A DNA stretch of 64,000 bases from Flavihumibacter sp. UBA7668 (GTDB lineage: Bacteria > Bacteroidota > Bacteroidia > Chitinophagales > Chitinophagaceae). The position numbers and the translations under genes are program-made. The notes under the pieces are model-generated. The model made no database searches and was not told where the DNA came from. It worked only from the letters and a program-made list of their open reading frames with translations. Shown here one piece after another: positions 62,828-64,000 of this stretch. Within the stretch, counting starts at the first letter, position 1. Each line of letters begins with the position of its first letter. The stretch is from the NCBI RefSeq assembly GCF_002483205.1, contig NZ_DLHM01000004.1, positions 62,001 to 126,000 on the forward strand. Direction: 5' to 3'.

Positions 62828-63868
62828 TTAAAAACGGGGACAGAAAACTTTCTCTCTGGTAGAATTATCTCTGTTCAGAAAGCCAATATAAGTAATTGAA
62901 AGTTCAAAACCACCTCTTCCCTGGCTTGCTGTCTTTAATTGTGAAACATTCACGTCATAGCTGAGCCCGATTGAAAATGGATTGTAATCTATTTTTACAG
63001 CAGGGATAAGGGCATCACGAAGACGCATAAATGCACCAAGATGCACAATATAGTCCGGCATTTCCGGATCGCCTATTTTATATCCATACATAGCACCACC
63101 AATAATTTCATCCGTGGGACCCTGTTTTGAATAATCTGCCTGGAGGTTAAAAAATGCCTGATCGCCTACATCAAATTTAACTCCGCCGGAAGCAACCCAT
63201 TTCGGGTAAAGTGCTTCATTTACATTTCGGTAAAAAGAATTTTTGGGACGGTTAATATGGTGATAAGCTAATCCTACAAATAAATTGTTTTGCTGATCAG
63301 TACCAAAGCTACTGTTGAAACTTGCGCCAACGCTTGCATCCAGATTGCTGTAATTCGCATTTATCATTGTTTCTCCATCTGCAGCCGCTGGGTTGAAGGC
63401 ACCACCAATATACTGATTATCAGTTGTAATTTTTGAGCGATCCAGTCGGCGTTGTACCAACCCTCCCATGAACCCAACTGAGAGATACATATTTCTATCG
63501 CTGCTTAATGATTTATGGTAATTGATAGCAGGTAATAAATGTGTAGTCGATAATGAAACCGATCCGGCTTTATCAAACAGAAGTTGTAATCCCGCTGTAA
63601 TAAAATCATCACCACTGCCAACCGGCATTTTATATTCTGCATTCACCGATCCGCTTTTGAATGCATTGGTTACACTGTTCCACTGATCACGGTAAACAAT
63701 CTGTGCCCTGACATCACCGGTGAATATGCCAGCAAGTGATGGATTCCTTAATAAAGGGGCCTCATAAAACTGCGAAAAATGTATATCCTGTGCATGGCTG
63801 TTTTTGCCAGACACCAGGACTGCCAAAAGCAGAAAGAGGTGAGTAATATGGTTGGTAATCTTTTTCAT
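62828..63868 (-). CDS. PorP/SprF family type IX secretion outer-membrane protein
   Basis: 346 residues with a signal peptide (to HAQ) and family marks: DIHFSQFYEAPLLRNPSLAGIF at the mature N-terminus, YRDQWNSV, YHHINRPKNSFY in the centre and a beta-barrel pattern ending FCPRF. It begins 4 bases after a CHU_C protein stop, repeating the arrangement seen at 37.6 kb. Confidence 0.94.
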   Translation of the reverse strand: MKKITNHITHLFLLLAVLVSGKNSHAQDIHFSQFYEAPLLRNPSLAGIFTGDVRAQIVYRDQWNSVTNAFKSGSVNAEYKMPVGSGDDFITAGLQLLFDKAGSVSLSTTHLLPAINYHKSLSSDRNMYLSVGFMGGLVQRRLDRSKITTDNQYIGGAFNPAAADGETMINANYSNLDASVGASFNSSFGTDQQNNLFVGLAYHHINRPKNSFYRNVNEALYPKWVASGGVKFDVGDQAFFNLQADYSKQGPTDEIIGGAMYGYKIGDPEMPDYIVHLGAFMRLRDALIPAVKIDYNPFSIGLSYDVNVSQLKTASQGRGGFELSITYIGFLNRDNSTREKVFCPRF

Positions 63869-63872
63869 AGGT

Positions 63873-64000
63873 TTATCTGAGCAGCGTTACATTTCCTTTT
63901 AATGGAACCACCTGTCCGTTTTCGCAGATGATTTCAATTATATAAACATAAGCATCGGATGCCGCCTGTTGCCCGCGAATCATTCCATTCCATCCATCTG
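63873..64000 (-). CDS. CHU_C (T9SS type B) protein, C-terminal end only
   Basis: The 42 visible residues (DGWNGMIRGQQAASDAYVYI ... PLKGNVTLLR) are the end of a gliding-motility-associated C-terminal domain; the rest lies beyond the window. It is the upstream partner of the PorP/SprF gene. Confidence 0.88.
   Translation of the reverse strand, partial: DGWNGMIRGQQAASDAYVYIIEIICENGQVVPLKGNVTLLR

Overview
The window comes from a member of the Bacteroidota, most likely the Chitinophagaceae or close relatives. The evidence is direct. Several secreted proteins end in type IX secretion (T9SS) sorting domains of both the A type and the B (CHU_C, gliding-associated) type. Two PorP/SprF-family proteins sit directly behind CHU_C proteins. 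Candidate promoters follow the Bacteroidota -7 consensus TAnnTTTG. Shine-Dalgarno sites are scarce. No rRNA, tRNA, CRISPR array, transposase, integrase or phage gene was recognised; this looks like ordinary chromosome.

Layout. 1-4.4 kb: the end of a DUF819 membrane protein, a calcium-type P-ATPase, and upstream of it a Na+/Ca2+ antiporter gene broken by two internal lesions. 4.4-12 kb: a membrane histidine kinase followed by a tight five-gene cluster (ethanolamine-type permease, glutamine-synthetase-like ligase, iron-type alcohol dehydrogenase, class-I glutaminase-like hydrolase, aldehyde dehydrogenase). It reads as a complete gamma-glutamylation route for an amino alcohol, probably ethanolamine. 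12-18.8 kb: an RRM protein, an exported GH20-like protein, an S10 carboxypeptidase, a small exported protein, a sialate O-acetylesterase, a methyltransferase and a DODA-type dioxygenase. 18.8-27.4 kb: a LacI-regulated uronate locus (LacI, sugar MFS, KduI, DUF4861-like, KdgK, Eda, ExuT-like MFS, ROK kinase) with a clear LacI-type operator before kduI; KduD is missing. 27.4-31.8 kb: surface-polysaccharide genes, two GT2 enzymes around a degenerate receiver protein and a sugar transferase that carries its own receiver-like N-terminus. 31.8-39.3 kb: recG, a 1220-residue PKD/CHU_C surface protein, PorP/SprF and a beta-barrel protein. 39.3-46.4 kb: two LOG-family proteins around a sodium:solute symporter, an O-methyltransferase, a LysM glucosaminidase, hypoxanthine phosphoribosyltransferase and a VWA protein. 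46.3-58 kb: a TPR class III adenylate cyclase, a 1867-residue T9SS subtilase-fold protein with hexapeptide repeats, and an operon of HD phosphohydrolase, nucleotide-transporter-like/HEAT protein and cyclic-nucleotide-binding protein. 58-64 kb: grpE-dnaJ, RlmI-type methyltransferase, a T9SS-tail mini-protein, peroxiredoxin, PorP/SprF and the end of another CHU_C protein.

Most notable: the candidate gamma-glutamyl-ethanolamine pathway; the cyclic-nucleotide-themed group (cyclase, nucleotide-transporter-like/HEAT protein, cNMP-binding protein, HD hydrolase); the LRGIVS hexapeptide repeats, kept at protein level while their DNA has diverged; the receiver-fused sugar transferase; and GTGAAT-rich inverted repeats between genes. 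Two genes (recG and the VWA gene) need a one-base change in a homopolymer near their start to read correctly, which may be real mutation or assembly error. Four convergent gene pairs share their final codons on opposite strands.
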